This document shows positions 7,618 to 16,615 of a stretch of 64,000 bases of DNA, in pieces. The stretch is from Aliivibrio fischeri. Its GTDB lineage: Bacteria; Pseudomonadota; Gammaproteobacteria; Enterobacterales; Vibrionaceae. The notes under the pieces are model-generated. The model was given only the letters and a program-made list of their open reading frames with translations. It had not been told where the DNA came from and made no database searches. The stretch covers positions 807,724-871,723 of the forward strand of contig NZ_WOBR01000004.1 of assembly GCF_009727955.1 (NCBI RefSeq). The letters run 5' to 3'. Made by a program: the position numbers and the translations under genes. Each line of letters opens with the position of its first letter. Within the stretch, counting starts at the first letter, position 1.

Positions 7618-9300
7618 ATGGAATTGGTGTTTTCGTTATTACAACAATTAAGTGTCTATCTGGTTCTTGCTTACCTATTAAGTAAAACCCCTCTCTTCTT
7701 ACCAATTACAACGATTTCAGCTCGTTGGAGTCACCGTTTTCTTTGTTACATCATCTTTTCTGGCTTCTGTATTTTAGGAACCTATTTTGGGCTCGCTATT
7801 CAAGATGCCATTGCAAATACACGAGCTATTGGTGCAGTAATGGGTGGCGTTTTAGGAGGACCATTAGTTGGATTCTTTGTTGGTTTAACCGGAGGGCTAC
7901 ATCGTTATTCCATGGGCGGCTTTACCGATCTTGCCTGTGCAATATCAACCACAGCTGAAGGCTTGCTTGGTGGTTTATTTCATCTTTATTTTGTTAGAAA
8001 AAACCAAATTGAACAATTATTTAGACCTCGAACCGTATTAATGATTGCCCTCATTGCCGAATTACTTCAAATGACAATTATTTTGGCAGTAGCAAAACCT
8101 TTTGACCAAGCTTATGCACTTGTCTCATCGATTGTATTACCAATGGTAGTCGCAAACTCTATTGGCGCAGCCATGTTCATGAGTATCATTCAAGATAGAA
8201 AGGCTATTTACGAAAAATACTCTGCCGCCTTCTCAAATAAGGCGCTCAATATTGCCCAACGTTCGGTTGGAATTTTAAGCCAAGGCTTTAACCAAGAAAA
8301 CAGCAAACAAATAGCGAAAATCATCTATGAAGAGACTGGTGTTGGTGCGGTTTCAATTACTGATAGAGAGAAAATTTTAGCCTTTATCGGTATCGGTGAT
8401 GACCACCATTTACCCGATACGCCAATCGCTTCTGACTACACAAAAAAAGCGATTAAACGTAGTAAAGTGATGTACATTGATGGTGATGAACACCCTTACC
8501 AATGTTCTATTTGTGAAAAATGTAAACTAGGATCGGCACTTGTTATTCCGCTTATCGGGGCAAATAATGAGGTAATTGGCACCATTAAGCTGTATGAACC
8601 AAAACGGAAACTATTTTCTTATATCAATCTAACATTAGGTGAAGGTATCGCTAAATTACTCTCAAACCAGATCTTAACGGGACGTTATTTACAACAACAA
8701 TCTTTACTTACTCAAGCGGAGCTTCGTGTACTTCAAGCCCAAGTAAACCCACATTTTTTATTTAATGCACTAAATACTATTAGTGCAGTGATCCGTCGTG
8801 ATCCAACTCGCGCAAGAGAACTGATTCAACATTTATCGCAATTTTTCCGCATGAACTTGAAACAGAACATTGAACAAGTCACCTTAAGAGAAGAGCTGCA
8901 TCACGTACAATCTTATTTAGAAATTGAGTTAGCTCGTTTCGCTGATCGTTTAACCGTACATATGGATATTGATGAAAGTCTATACGGTTTGAAATTGCCT
9001 ACATTTACCTTGCAACCTCTTGTCGAGAACGCCATTAAACATGGAACATCTAACTTATTTGAAGCGGGTGAAATAACAATAAAAGCCTACCCTTCACATC
9101 ATCAAATTATTTTAGAAGTCATCGACAATGCAGGGTTATATACTGAACAAAACTCAAATAATGGTTTAGGTACCACCATTGTCGACAAACGTTTAAAAAA
9201 CCAGTTTGGCGATAATTTTGGTTTAACCATAAGCTGTATTAGTAATCAACAAACAAAAGCAACGATTCACCTACCAATAGAGAATAAAAACCATGCTTAA
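7618..9300 (+). CDS. btsS: Sensor histidine kinase BtsS (YehU, LytS family)
   Basis: A 560-residue membrane kinase. Residues 1-190 hold six or so hydrophobic segments of the 5TMR-LYT type. About 200-345 is a GAF-like domain with three closely spaced cysteines (296, 299, 302). Next is the His_kinase box with phospho-acceptor H379 in QVNPHFLFNAL, then an HATPase domain (N-box QPLVENAIKHG, G-box GLGTTIV). E. coli BtsS is a high-affinity pyruvate sensor that activates btsT through BtsR. The response-regulator gene overlaps this gene by 8 bases, so translation is probably coupled. The BtsR operator in front of the downstream CstA gene supports the assignment. Confidence 0.92.
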   Translation: MELVFSLLQQLSVYLVLAYLLSKTPLFLPITTISARWSHRFLCYIIFSGFCILGTYFGLAIQDAIANTRAIGAVMGGVLGGPLVGFFVGLTGGLHRYSMGGFTDLACAISTTAEGLLGGLFHLYFVRKNQIEQLFRPRTVLMIALIAELLQMTIILAVAKPFDQAYALVSSIVLPMVVANSIGAAMFMSIIQDRKAIYEKYSAAFSNKALNIAQRSVGILSQGFNQENSKQIAKIIYEETGVGAVSITDREKILAFIGIGDDHHLPDTPIASDYTKKAIKRSKVMYIDGDEHPYQCSICEKCKLGSALVIPLIGANNEVIGTIKLYEPKRKLFSYINLTLGEGIAKLLSNQILTGRYLQQQSLLTQAELRVLQAQVNPHFLFNALNTISAVIRRDPTRARELIQHLSQFFRMNLKQNIEQVTLREELHHVQSYLEIELARFADRLTVHMDIDESLYGLKLPTFTLQPLVENAIKHGTSNLFEAGEITIKAYPSHHQIILEVIDNAGLYTEQNSNNGLGTTIVDKRLKNQFGDNFGLTISCISNQQTKATIHLPIENKNHA

Positions 9301-10009
9301 AGCCATAGTGATAGATGATGAACTCTTTGCTAGAGAAGAATTAATAGAACAATTAAACGAAATTGGGCATATTGATATTATTGCTGAATGCGGAAATGCC
9401 ATTGATGGTCTAAAACAAATTAATATATTAAAGCCAGATGTCGTATTCTTAGATATCCAAATGCCGAGAATTACTGGAATGGAACTGATCAGCATGCTTG
9501 ATCCTGAAACCATGCCGAACATTGTGTTTGTCACCGCTTACGATGAATTTGCAGTTAAAGCGTTTGAAGACAATGCGTTTGATTATCTATTAAAACCAAT
9601 AGAACCAGCACGATTACAAAAAACCATTAAGCGTTTAATCCAAGCAGATAAAAAACAAGATTTAACTCCGCTTAGCCAACCAGATATCGATCTCATTCCC
9701 TGTTCTGGTCATAACCGTATTCTACTCCTTCCATCTAGTGAAATCGAAGTGGCAAGCATTCAAGCTTCCGGTGTTGAATTATTGTCTAAAACTGAAAAAG
9801 CCTGCACGCAACTTACTTTAAAAGTACTTGAAGAAAAGACCCCTTTAATTCGCTGTCATCGCCAATTTTTAATCAACCCACATTTTATTCGTGAAATTAA
9901 ATTGCATGAAAATGGAACTAGCGAAATTGTCACTCAAAATGGCCATATCGCTCAAGTTAGCCGCCGTTACCTAAAGGAAATTAAAGAGAGACTGGGTATT
10001 CATGGCTAG
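9293..10009 (+). CDS. btsR: LytTR response regulator BtsR (YehT)
   Basis: A 238-residue response regulator. The receiver domain (1-120) has D9/D10 and the phospho-acceptor D54 in VFLDIQMPR, T/Y switch region VTAYDEFAVKAF, and K102 region LLKPIEP. A LytTR DNA-binding domain occupies about 140-238. Length and layout match E. coli BtsR, which binds a direct repeat ACC(G/A)CT(C/T)A separated by 13 bp. Exactly that repeat occurs at 11678-11706. The ATG lies inside the 3' end of btsS. The stop codon is only 2 bp from the convergent LysR gene's stop and no terminator fits between them. Confidence 0.93.
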   Translation: MLKAIVIDDELFAREELIEQLNEIGHIDIIAECGNAIDGLKQINILKPDVVFLDIQMPRITGMELISMLDPETMPNIVFVTAYDEFAVKAFEDNAFDYLLKPIEPARLQKTIKRLIQADKKQDLTPLSQPDIDLIPCSGHNRILLLPSSEIEVASIQASGVELLSKTEKACTQLTLKVLEEKTPLIRCHRQFLINPHFIREIKLHENGTSEIVTQNGHIAQVSRRYLKEIKERLGIHG

Positions 10010-10011
10010 TT

Positions 10012-10887
10012 TTATATTGGATTATTGATGGGTAAGCATTCTTTAAAATTACTTTCTAACCAATCAATAAATTCTTTTTCTTGCTGACTTTTAGCTCTAT
10101 CTTCGCTTAATAGTATGTAGTTATATCCAGATAAACTAAACCCAAAAGGGGCGATTAAATTGCCTCTTTTTAAGTCATCCATTACTAATGGGTATGAGCC
10201 AATCGCACCACCTAATCCATCAACTGCGGCTTGAAAACAAAAATAAAAATGATCAAACATTTGAACGGAATTATCACCTAACTCTATTTCTGTATTGCCT
10301 TTAGCCCAATTACTCCACGCATTCACCCGTGTTTTACTGTGCAGCAATGTAACTTGAGATAAGTCTTGTTTTACTCTTTTCCAATATTCAGGAGAGAAAA
10401 CGGGACCGACCCACTCCTCACCTAACATCGTTTGTTTATAATCCTGACGAATCTCAAAATCATCTCGACGTATCGCCATTGATAACCCAGTAGAGCCTAA
10501 CACAACGGCGCCACCTGCTGTAGAAAGTCTGACATCTCCACCAACATTGTCATGAAAATTTGACAACCGTGGCATTAACCACCGCATTGTCAATGTCGGC
10601 TCACAAGACACTTCTATTGACGTACTTGTCATTTGATGCAGCCGATTAACTCCAGTATCTAGCGCATTAAACGCTTGCTCCGTATATTCTTTTAGCAACT
10701 CACCTTCTTTGGTTAAACAAACGTTCCGACCTTTTTTGTAAAACAAAGAAATAGATAAATAATCTTCAAGAACCTTAATCTGCTTACTGACAGCGCCATG
10801 CGTAATATTCAATTCATTCGCAGCTTTAGAGTAGCTAGAAAACGATGCTGCCATATGAAATACATGAAAAGATTTTAAATGCCTCAT
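10012..10887 (-). CDS. LysR-family transcriptional regulator (GcvA-like)
   Basis: A 291-residue LysR-type regulator. The N-terminal winged helix contains AAASFSSYSKAANELNIT-type recognition sequence (about 13-32) followed by GAVSKQIKVLE. The effector-binding domain follows. It is divergent from a LysE-family exporter with a 109-bp gap, the usual arrangement for a regulator controlling that exporter. The effector is unknown; an amino acid is a plausible guess from the partner. The ATG at 10887 begins a well-formed HTH and needs no change. Confidence 0.9.
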   Translation of the reverse strand: MRHLKSFHVFHMAASFSSYSKAANELNITHGAVSKQIKVLEDYLSISLFYKKGRNVCLTKEGELLKEYTEQAFNALDTGVNRLHQMTSTSIEVSCEPTLTMRWLMPRLSNFHDNVGGDVRLSTAGGAVVLGSTGLSMAIRRDDFEIRQDYKQTMLGEEWVGPVFSPEYWKRVKQDLSQVTLLHSKTRVNAWSNWAKGNTEIELGDNSVQMFDHFYFCFQAAVDGLGGAIGSYPLVMDDLKRGNLIAPFGFSLSGYNYILLSEDRAKSQQEKEFIDWLESNFKECLPINNPI

Positions 10888-10996
10888 CCGTGAATTTTCC
10901 TCACATAATTAGTGACGTTATTTCGATTATAAATCTTAAAAAACACACTTACAATGCAGGCTTAAATTATTCATCGTAAACAGCATTGGAGTTATC

Positions 10997-11605
10997 ATGG
11001 AGTTATTTAGCTTAATTATTCTTGGCGTCCTTATCGTTATAAGCCCAGGGGCTGACTTTATCCTTGTATTAAAAAATAGCATAAACCATGATAGAAATTC
11101 CGGTATATGGACAGCTATTGGTATCAGTCTCGCTATTGTTATTCACATTAGTTACTCATTACTTGGGGTCGGTTACCTAATCTCACAGAATGAACTAATA
11201 TTTAATTTAGTTCGATATGCTGGTTCAACTTATTTAATTTATTTAGGAACCAAAAGCATTTGCTCTGCTAGTGCCCAAATAGACATTACTGAACAAGATA
11301 AAGACAAAATAAAAACATCCAATTTTTTTATTCAAGGTTTTTTATGTAATGCATTAAATCCTAAGACTATGCTTTTTTTCTTAAGTATTTTCAGCCAAGT
11401 TATGTCACTTGAATCCGATGATCACCTAGCTCTATTCTACGGTGTTTATATTATCACTTTACATTTTTTATGGTTTAGCTGTGTTGCCATTTTATTTACC
11501 TCAAGAAAACTGCAAACACACCTGTTAAAAATTAAGAAGAAACTTAACCAAGCCTGTGGTGCAGGATTACTTATTTTTGGTGTTCTACTTGGTGTAACTT
11601 CATAA
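10997..11605 (+). CDS. LysE/RhtB-family amino-acid exporter
   Basis: A 202-residue inner-membrane protein with about six hydrophobic segments and the family motif SPGADFILVLKNS (about 17-29), followed by G-rich helix 2. LysE/RhtB proteins export amino acids such as lysine, homoserine, threonine or leucine; the substrate cannot be read here. The start has a GGAG-type Shine-Dalgarno (TTGGAGTTATC). The divergent LysR gene is probably its regulator. Confidence 0.88.
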   Translation: MELFSLIILGVLIVISPGADFILVLKNSINHDRNSGIWTAIGISLAIVIHISYSLLGVGYLISQNELIFNLVRYAGSTYLIYLGTKSICSASAQIDITEQDKDKIKTSNFFIQGFLCNALNPKTMLFFLSIFSQVMSLESDDHLALFYGVYIITLHFLWFSCVAILFTSRKLQTHLLKIKKKLNQACGAGLLIFGVLLGVTS

Positions 11606-11677
11606 ACAATTAACGATAGGATTAGCTATTTAAGTCACTAGTTAATCCATATCAATCACCATTTAACACTGGATAAT

Positions 11678-11706
11678 ACCGCTCAGCCTCTCATCACAAC
11701 CACTCA
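11678..11706 (+). promoter_or_regulatory. BtsR operator (direct repeat)
   Basis: ACCGCTCA (11678-11685), a 13-base spacer, then ACCACTCA (11699-11706). Both copies fit ACC(G/A)CT(C/T)A and the 13-bp spacing reported for the BtsR/YehT site in front of btsT (yjiY) in E. coli. It lies 94 bp upstream of the CstA start, with a possible -10 (TATTAT) at 11741-11746. That places the site at about -60. Confidence 0.85.
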
Positions 11707-11712
11707 CCTTTT

Positions 11713-11737
11713 TTGGGCGTGAACTCTTTACGCCCAA
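11713..11737. repeat. Inverted repeat between BtsR site and CstA promoter
   Basis: TTGGGCGT and ACGCCCAA (8 bp each) are separated by 9 bases. It sits just downstream of the BtsR repeat, where the -35 region should be, so it could be a second operator. It is not followed by a T-run adequate for termination. Confidence 0.4.
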
Positions 11738-11799
11738 CAGTATTATACGCAGCATCTAATTATAAAATTTACTTAGCTAACTCTTACAAGGAATAGATT

Positions 11800-13266
11800 A
11801 TGCTTTGGTTTTTAACTTGTGTTGCAGCTCTTATCGGTGGTTACTTTCTATATGGTGCTTTTATAGAAAAAGTGTTCGGTATTAAAGTAGACCGCCAAAC
11901 TCCCGCTCATACAAAAACAGACGGTGTTGATTACGTTCCAATGTCGACCCCAAAAGTATACTTAGTTCAACTTCTTAATATTGCAGGTGTCGGCCCAATT
12001 TTTGGCCCAATCATGGGTGCCCTTTACGGCCCTGCAGCTATGTTATGGATTGTGCTAGGTTGTGTTTTTGCAGGCGCAGTTCACGATTACTTCTCAGGTA
12101 TGTTATCTGTTCGTAATGGTGGCGCTTCTGTACCAAGTATTACTGGTAAATACTTAGGTAATGGCGCAAAACACTTTATGAATGTATTCGCAATTGTACT
12201 GCTGCTTCTTGTTGGTGTGGTATTCGTATCAGCTCCGGCAAGCATGTTAACTAACCTAATGAATGACCAATTTAATTTAGGCATTACCATGACCGCAATG
12301 GTAGTTATCATTTTCGCCTACTACATTATTGCGACAATTGTTCCTGTAGATAAAATCATTGGTCGTTTTTACCCACTCTTTGGTGGCCTACTCATCTTCA
12401 TGTCTGTTGGTCTTATTTCAGCGATTGCGATTTCTAGTGACCATTCAATATTAGGTGGTTACGAACCAAGTCAAATGTTCACCAACATGAACCCTAATGA
12501 TTTGCCATTATGGCCTGCGCTATTCATTACCATTGCTTGTGGTGCTATCTCTGGCTTCCACGCGACACAATCGCCATTAATGGCTCGTTGTATGGAAAAT
12601 GAAAAGAACGGTCGTTTCGTATTCTACGGTGCGATGATCGGCGAAGGTATTATCGCTCTTATCTGGTGTGCTATCGCTCTGTCATTCTTTGATGGTATGG
12701 AAGCACTTCAAGCAGCGGTTGCTAACGGTGGCCCAGGTAATGTGGTATACAGCTCTGCATTTGGTCTATTAGGTACATTCGGTGGCATCATTGCTTTCTT
12801 AGGTGTGGTAATTCTACCAATCACTTCTGGTGACACAGCATTCCGTTCAAGCCGTCTAATCCTTGCTGAATACTTCAACATGGAACAAAAAACATTACGT
12901 AACCGTCTACTAATGGCACTACCACTGTTTGTTATCGGTGGCATTCTAACTCAAGTAGATTTTGGTATTATCTGGCGCTACTTCGGTTTTGCTAACCAAA
13001 CGACTGCGGTAATGATGCTTTGGACAGCAACGGCTTACCTAGTTCGTCATAACAAACTACACTGGATCACAACCGTTCCTGCAGTATTTATGACAAGTGT
13101 TTGTATTACTTTCATTCTAAACAACAGCCAACTAGGTTTTGGTTTACCAATGACGCTATCAACGATTACAGGTGTAGTATCAGCGGTAGCCATTGCAGCT
13201 CTTGTAATTATTAAATCAAGAAACAGTGGCGAAGTTGATTCTGAAGAAGAAAGCCTTCAATCTTAA
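11800..13266 (+). CDS. CstA-family transporter, probable BtsR target (pyruvate/peptide uptake)
   Basis: A 488-residue polytopic membrane protein of the carbon-starvation CstA family. It has YGAFIEKVFGI near the N-terminus, the GPIFGPIMGALYGP stretch and HDYFSGMLSVRNGG, with 12 or more hydrophobic segments. E. coli CstA and BtsT are about 700 residues, so this is the short form. BtsT is a pyruvate/H+ symporter. The BtsR operator directly upstream and btsSR 1.8 kb away make this the likely functional counterpart of BtsT in this organism (inference). It has a strong Shine-Dalgarno (CAAGGAATAG) and is followed by a terminator. Confidence 0.88.
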   Translation: MLWFLTCVAALIGGYFLYGAFIEKVFGIKVDRQTPAHTKTDGVDYVPMSTPKVYLVQLLNIAGVGPIFGPIMGALYGPAAMLWIVLGCVFAGAVHDYFSGMLSVRNGGASVPSITGKYLGNGAKHFMNVFAIVLLLLVGVVFVSAPASMLTNLMNDQFNLGITMTAMVVIIFAYYIIATIVPVDKIIGRFYPLFGGLLIFMSVGLISAIAISSDHSILGGYEPSQMFTNMNPNDLPLWPALFITIACGAISGFHATQSPLMARCMENEKNGRFVFYGAMIGEGIIALIWCAIALSFFDGMEALQAAVANGGPGNVVYSSAFGLLGTFGGIIAFLGVVILPITSGDTAFRSSRLILAEYFNMEQKTLRNRLLMALPLFVIGGILTQVDFGIIWRYFGFANQTTAVMMLWTATAYLVRHNKLHWITTVPAVFMTSVCITFILNNSQLGFGLPMTLSTITGVVSAVAIAALVIIKSRNSGEVDSEEESLQS

Positions 13267-13285
13267 TAATCAATCAGGTTAAATA

Positions 13286-13322
13286 AAAAATCCCCATTAA
13301 TCATTATTAATGGGGATTTTTG
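13286..13322. terminator. Bidirectional terminator
   Basis: A 16-bp stem including CCCCATTAAT/ATTAATGGGG and the A/T flanks, with a 4-base loop. It ends the CstA gene (+) and can serve the chitinase gene (-). Confidence 0.9.
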
Positions 13323-13399
13323 TATATTTAGTACTTACCCTTCTCACTTCTTAAGCGTTCAACACCTGCTAAATACAATGAGTAAACAGGATTGACTAT

Positions 13400-15769
13400 T
13401 TATTGTGGGTTAAGACCTAATTTTTGTAATACTAATTTGAAGTTATCTTGACGCTCTTTAATGTTATGAACATCGCCAGTAGAACACGTCGTATCAGGAC
13501 AACCACGGTTTACAATACCAGAAACATCATCTATAAATTGAGTCCCTTGCAAGCCGCTATCTACGTACTTTTTCAGCTCGTTATAGTAATTCCAATCAGC
13601 ATATTGACCGCCTACATCATTATAAGCTTGTACTGATGTTACCCAGTAGAACAAACCTGCGATCCACTTGATTTCTTTACTCTCTTCAGAGCTACAGATC
13701 AAACCTGGGTTTGAACAAAAATCAAGTTCTGCATAAAGTGGATTTACTGGTGGGGCTTCTACCGTTACACCATCAATTGTTGTACCAATGGTGTCTGGGT
13801 CAACGTGTGAACGTCCTAAGTAGTGGTTAAGTGTACCGAAGTTTTGACGGCCCGTTGTTTGGATAACTCCACGTCCCCACCAACCACAGCCTTCAACACT
13901 TTCTTGGCTACTACCATCCCAAATAAACGTACCTGCTTTTTGGCCAACGTAGATTTTACATTCATCACGTTCCCATACTTGCTTCGACGTATCTACTTTT
14001 TCAGGCACTTCATTACAGTGACCGTTATTTGTCCAACGACCTGCATGGCCATTTACCAATAAACCACGCTCTTCAAGTACCGCATCTGGAGCAGCGAAAA
14101 CAGGCGCAGGAGCTCCATACCATTTAGCATGAGTTAAAGCGCTTACTTCCATCTTATTATCACGAGGACATGAATACGCATAATCTAACCCTGAAACAGG
14201 GTTCACACCGTAATCCGCATACTTCTGGCCAAGTTGACCGCAACTCGCTGTCATCGGGTAATCCGTTGGTGCACCATATTTAATTTCAGACCAGTTGTTT
14301 TCATCACACGCATTGTAGCGAATGGTTTCTTGCATACTTTGTGCTAAGAAAGCGGCTATCGCTACTTTCGCGTATTTGATGTTTGTTTCATCATCAACGC
14401 CATCATTCATTAGCCAGAACTTATTGCCTGCAACACCAATGTTATGCATTGCATTCAAGCCATCTAAGAAATCATTCCACTTGTATACTGTTGATGGGAT
14501 CCACTGAGATTGCGGTGTTTCATACAAAAATGCTTCATTGTCCATTGCATTTTCAGCAGCAGCTAATTGTTGGTTTAAAGCTTCAATACGAGTTAATGAC
14601 CCTTTCTCTAGCTCTTCGCCTACATAGTACAATGGAATTTTCGCATTCTGATAACGCTCAATCTTAGCGGTTAATTCTTGGTTATCTTGATCAAATGTTA
14701 GTGCAAATACGTTACTGAATGCCGCTTTACGTAACTGAGACTTGCTAACTGAGTTCCCCATAAAATAATCTGCGGCTTGATTTGTTGGCATGTTAGCTAA
14801 CATCACAGGAGTCTTAATGTAATCAGACACTTGTTTCACATATTCTAAAGCATTATGCCATTGGTCACTTGTTAGAGCCGCTGTTGTACTTGATTTAGTA
14901 AAGGCGACAAAGTCAGCTTTATTAATTGCATCTACTTTGTATAGATCTAATGTCGCCAGTAGATCAGCGCTAAATACTGACGCTTTATCCCACACGGATT
15001 GACGGCCAGAATGCGTATCGTATGCAAAATCACCAATACTCAATAACCAACCAAAGCTTGCATTAGGAGCAAGAGTGCTAAGGATTAAGTTGTGCGCTTG
15101 AGCCCAACCTTTTAAATCATCAGATAATGCATTGATAGCGGTAATATCAATATTGCTGTTTGTAATATTGATAGCGTTAGTCAATGCTTGTTTAACAGCG
15201 ACAGCACCTAGAGACCCGCCTTTATCTTGAGTTGCAAGATCCAGCACATCAGAACTGATAATAAGTGATGCCGTACCTGCATTCTCAGCTTGTTCAATAA
15301 CAGATACAAATGCACGTGTTAACTGATCAACATCAGCTAGCGAATCGCTATTGCTTGTCTGAATGGTAATAGTCGCAGGAGCTAATGTAGATGGACTCGC
15401 CACCACGAATGTATTTGGCCAGCCCGCGACTTCTAAACGAATAGGATCAAGAGGGTTTTGTAATGAAAGAACAGGTGCAGTACCAGGCTCTGAACCATCA
15501 CAATTTAAATGAAGAGCCCATGAACTATCACTTCCTGGGATGCTTTGTGTCCAATAAACTGCTGAATAAGCGATATTTTCATGCACCATAATGTCACCAT
15601 TTGTCGCATGATCTCCGCGAGTCCAGTCAGGATAAACATTGAAACTCTCACATAGCCCACCAGAAGTAACAGGATCAACATTGGTTGTTTGAATTACATC
15701 TGATGCATACACATAGCCACTAAGCATTGAACTCAATATTGCCAGAGTTATTTTATTTATTTTTTTCAT
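13400..15769 (-). CDS. Secreted GH19 chitinase with chitin-binding and extra central domain
   Basis: A 789-residue exported protein. The signal peptide is 1-22 (cleavage after VYA). Residues 40-90 resemble a CBM5/12-type chitin-binding module (aromatic-rich YPDW, SAVYWTQ, ending in Cys). About 110-390 is a region not assigned to any family. The GH19 catalytic domain spans about 430-785: the probable general acid E481 lies in QSMQETIRY and the family signature GCGWWGRGVIQTTGR at 627-641. GH19 enzymes hydrolyse chitin with inversion. Many cysteines in the catalytic part suit a secreted disulfide-bonded enzyme. The gene stands alone. Confidence 0.85.
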   Translation of the reverse strand: MKKINKITLAILSSMLSGYVYASDVIQTTNVDPVTSGGLCESFNVYPDWTRGDHATNGDIMVHENIAYSAVYWTQSIPGSDSSWALHLNCDGSEPGTAPVLSLQNPLDPIRLEVAGWPNTFVVASPSTLAPATITIQTSNSDSLADVDQLTRAFVSVIEQAENAGTASLIISSDVLDLATQDKGGSLGAVAVKQALTNAINITNSNIDITAINALSDDLKGWAQAHNLILSTLAPNASFGWLLSIGDFAYDTHSGRQSVWDKASVFSADLLATLDLYKVDAINKADFVAFTKSSTTAALTSDQWHNALEYVKQVSDYIKTPVMLANMPTNQAADYFMGNSVSKSQLRKAAFSNVFALTFDQDNQELTAKIERYQNAKIPLYYVGEELEKGSLTRIEALNQQLAAAENAMDNEAFLYETPQSQWIPSTVYKWNDFLDGLNAMHNIGVAGNKFWLMNDGVDDETNIKYAKVAIAAFLAQSMQETIRYNACDENNWSEIKYGAPTDYPMTASCGQLGQKYADYGVNPVSGLDYAYSCPRDNKMEVSALTHAKWYGAPAPVFAAPDAVLEERGLLVNGHAGRWTNNGHCNEVPEKVDTSKQVWERDECKIYVGQKAGTFIWDGSSQESVEGCGWWGRGVIQTTGRQNFGTLNHYLGRSHVDPDTIGTTIDGVTVEAPPVNPLYAELDFCSNPGLICSSEESKEIKWIAGLFYWVTSVQAYNDVGGQYADWNYYNELKKYVDSGLQGTQFIDDVSGIVNRGCPDTTCSTGDVHNIKERQDNFKLVLQKLGLNPQ

Positions 15770-16105
15770 AATTATTATTTCTTTCCATGTTTATATATTT
15801 CAACAAATCAAGTATCTGATTCTCTCGATTATTGACCATTGCACTCCGTGCAACTTTCTTCGAATCATTAGCTACGTATGTAACACGGTAAATTAGCCCT
15901 AACAATATCTCTGTGATTTATTAAATTGAATATGATTGATGCATCAAAGGAAATAGAAGTAATAAAAGTATGAGTGATTTATAAATGTGAAATGACTCTA
16001 AAGGTGAATTTCAGCCATTTTTTATTCTAAAATAACGATATATTCCGAAAGATAAATACATATACAGTTAATTTGAGAAAATATTCACTTTTTTCTTTAG
16101 ATATA
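15770..16105. other. Upstream region of the chitinase gene
   Basis: About 340 bp of AT-rich DNA that should hold the chitinase promoter (minus strand). No confident operator, ORF or repeat was seen. A GGAAAG Shine-Dalgarno lies about 11 bases before the chitinase ATG. Confidence 0.4.
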
Positions 16106-16140
16106 AAAAAAGGCTGAACGATTTCACGTTCAACCTTTCG
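16106..16140 (-). terminator. Terminator of the helicase operon
   Basis: A 12-bp stem with one C-A mismatch (16109-16120 with 16127-16138) and a 6-base loop, then a T-run on the minus strand. It lies 20 bases after the stop of the 148-aa gene. Confidence 0.82.
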
Positions 16141-16159
16141 TTTAGTGCTATTAAATCAC

Positions 16160-16606
16160 TTATTTTTTCGCAGCAATCGCCGCATAGTCACTTAATAGTT
16201 TTGATAATACAGGTAACCAATTTAACGCATCAGTTGGTGGTTTAGCTAAGATTTTCTCAACTAATTCACAGTGTTGCTCTAAAGATACCGCTTCTTCTAA
16301 ATTAAATAACATTGCATAAGTGTGCCATAAGATAAGGCGCATCATGCGTAAGCTATTTTGTTGTGCATTTTCAGATTCAGAAAAAGCGTGCGTCACTTCA
16401 CCAAGCGCTACGGCCGCAAGACGTAACATCGCATCTAATTGCGCTGTTTGCATACGATCTTGATCCGTCGTTTCTTCTTGATCAAACGTAAAGATCTCTT
16501 GCATCGTCTCTTCTGGAACCATACGGCTAACGACACGATGGCTAAATTCTTCTAGCTCATGACGAGGCATAGTTACCAAACAAGAAAAAGTATAATCACG
16601 TTGCAT
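16160..16606 (-). CDS. Conserved-looking protein of unknown function, co-transcribed with helicase
   Basis: A 148-residue soluble, acidic, mainly helical protein of no recognised family. It starts 9 bp after the stop of the DEAD-box helicase gene, so the two are probably one operon ending at 16106-16140. There is no signal peptide or membrane segment. The N-terminal part (RDYTFSCLVTMPRHELEEF) looks like a short strand-helix unit; the rest is helical with DQEETTDQDRM as a likely loop. A role connected to the helicase is possible from context only. Confidence 0.7.
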   Translation of the reverse strand: MQRDYTFSCLVTMPRHELEEFSHRVVSRMVPEETMQEIFTFDQEETTDQDRMQTAQLDAMLRLAAVALGEVTHAFSESENAQQNSLRMMRLILWHTYAMLFNLEEAVSLEQHCELVEKILAKPPTDALNWLPVLSKLLSDYAAIAAKK

Positions 16607-16615
16607 AATTCAGCC

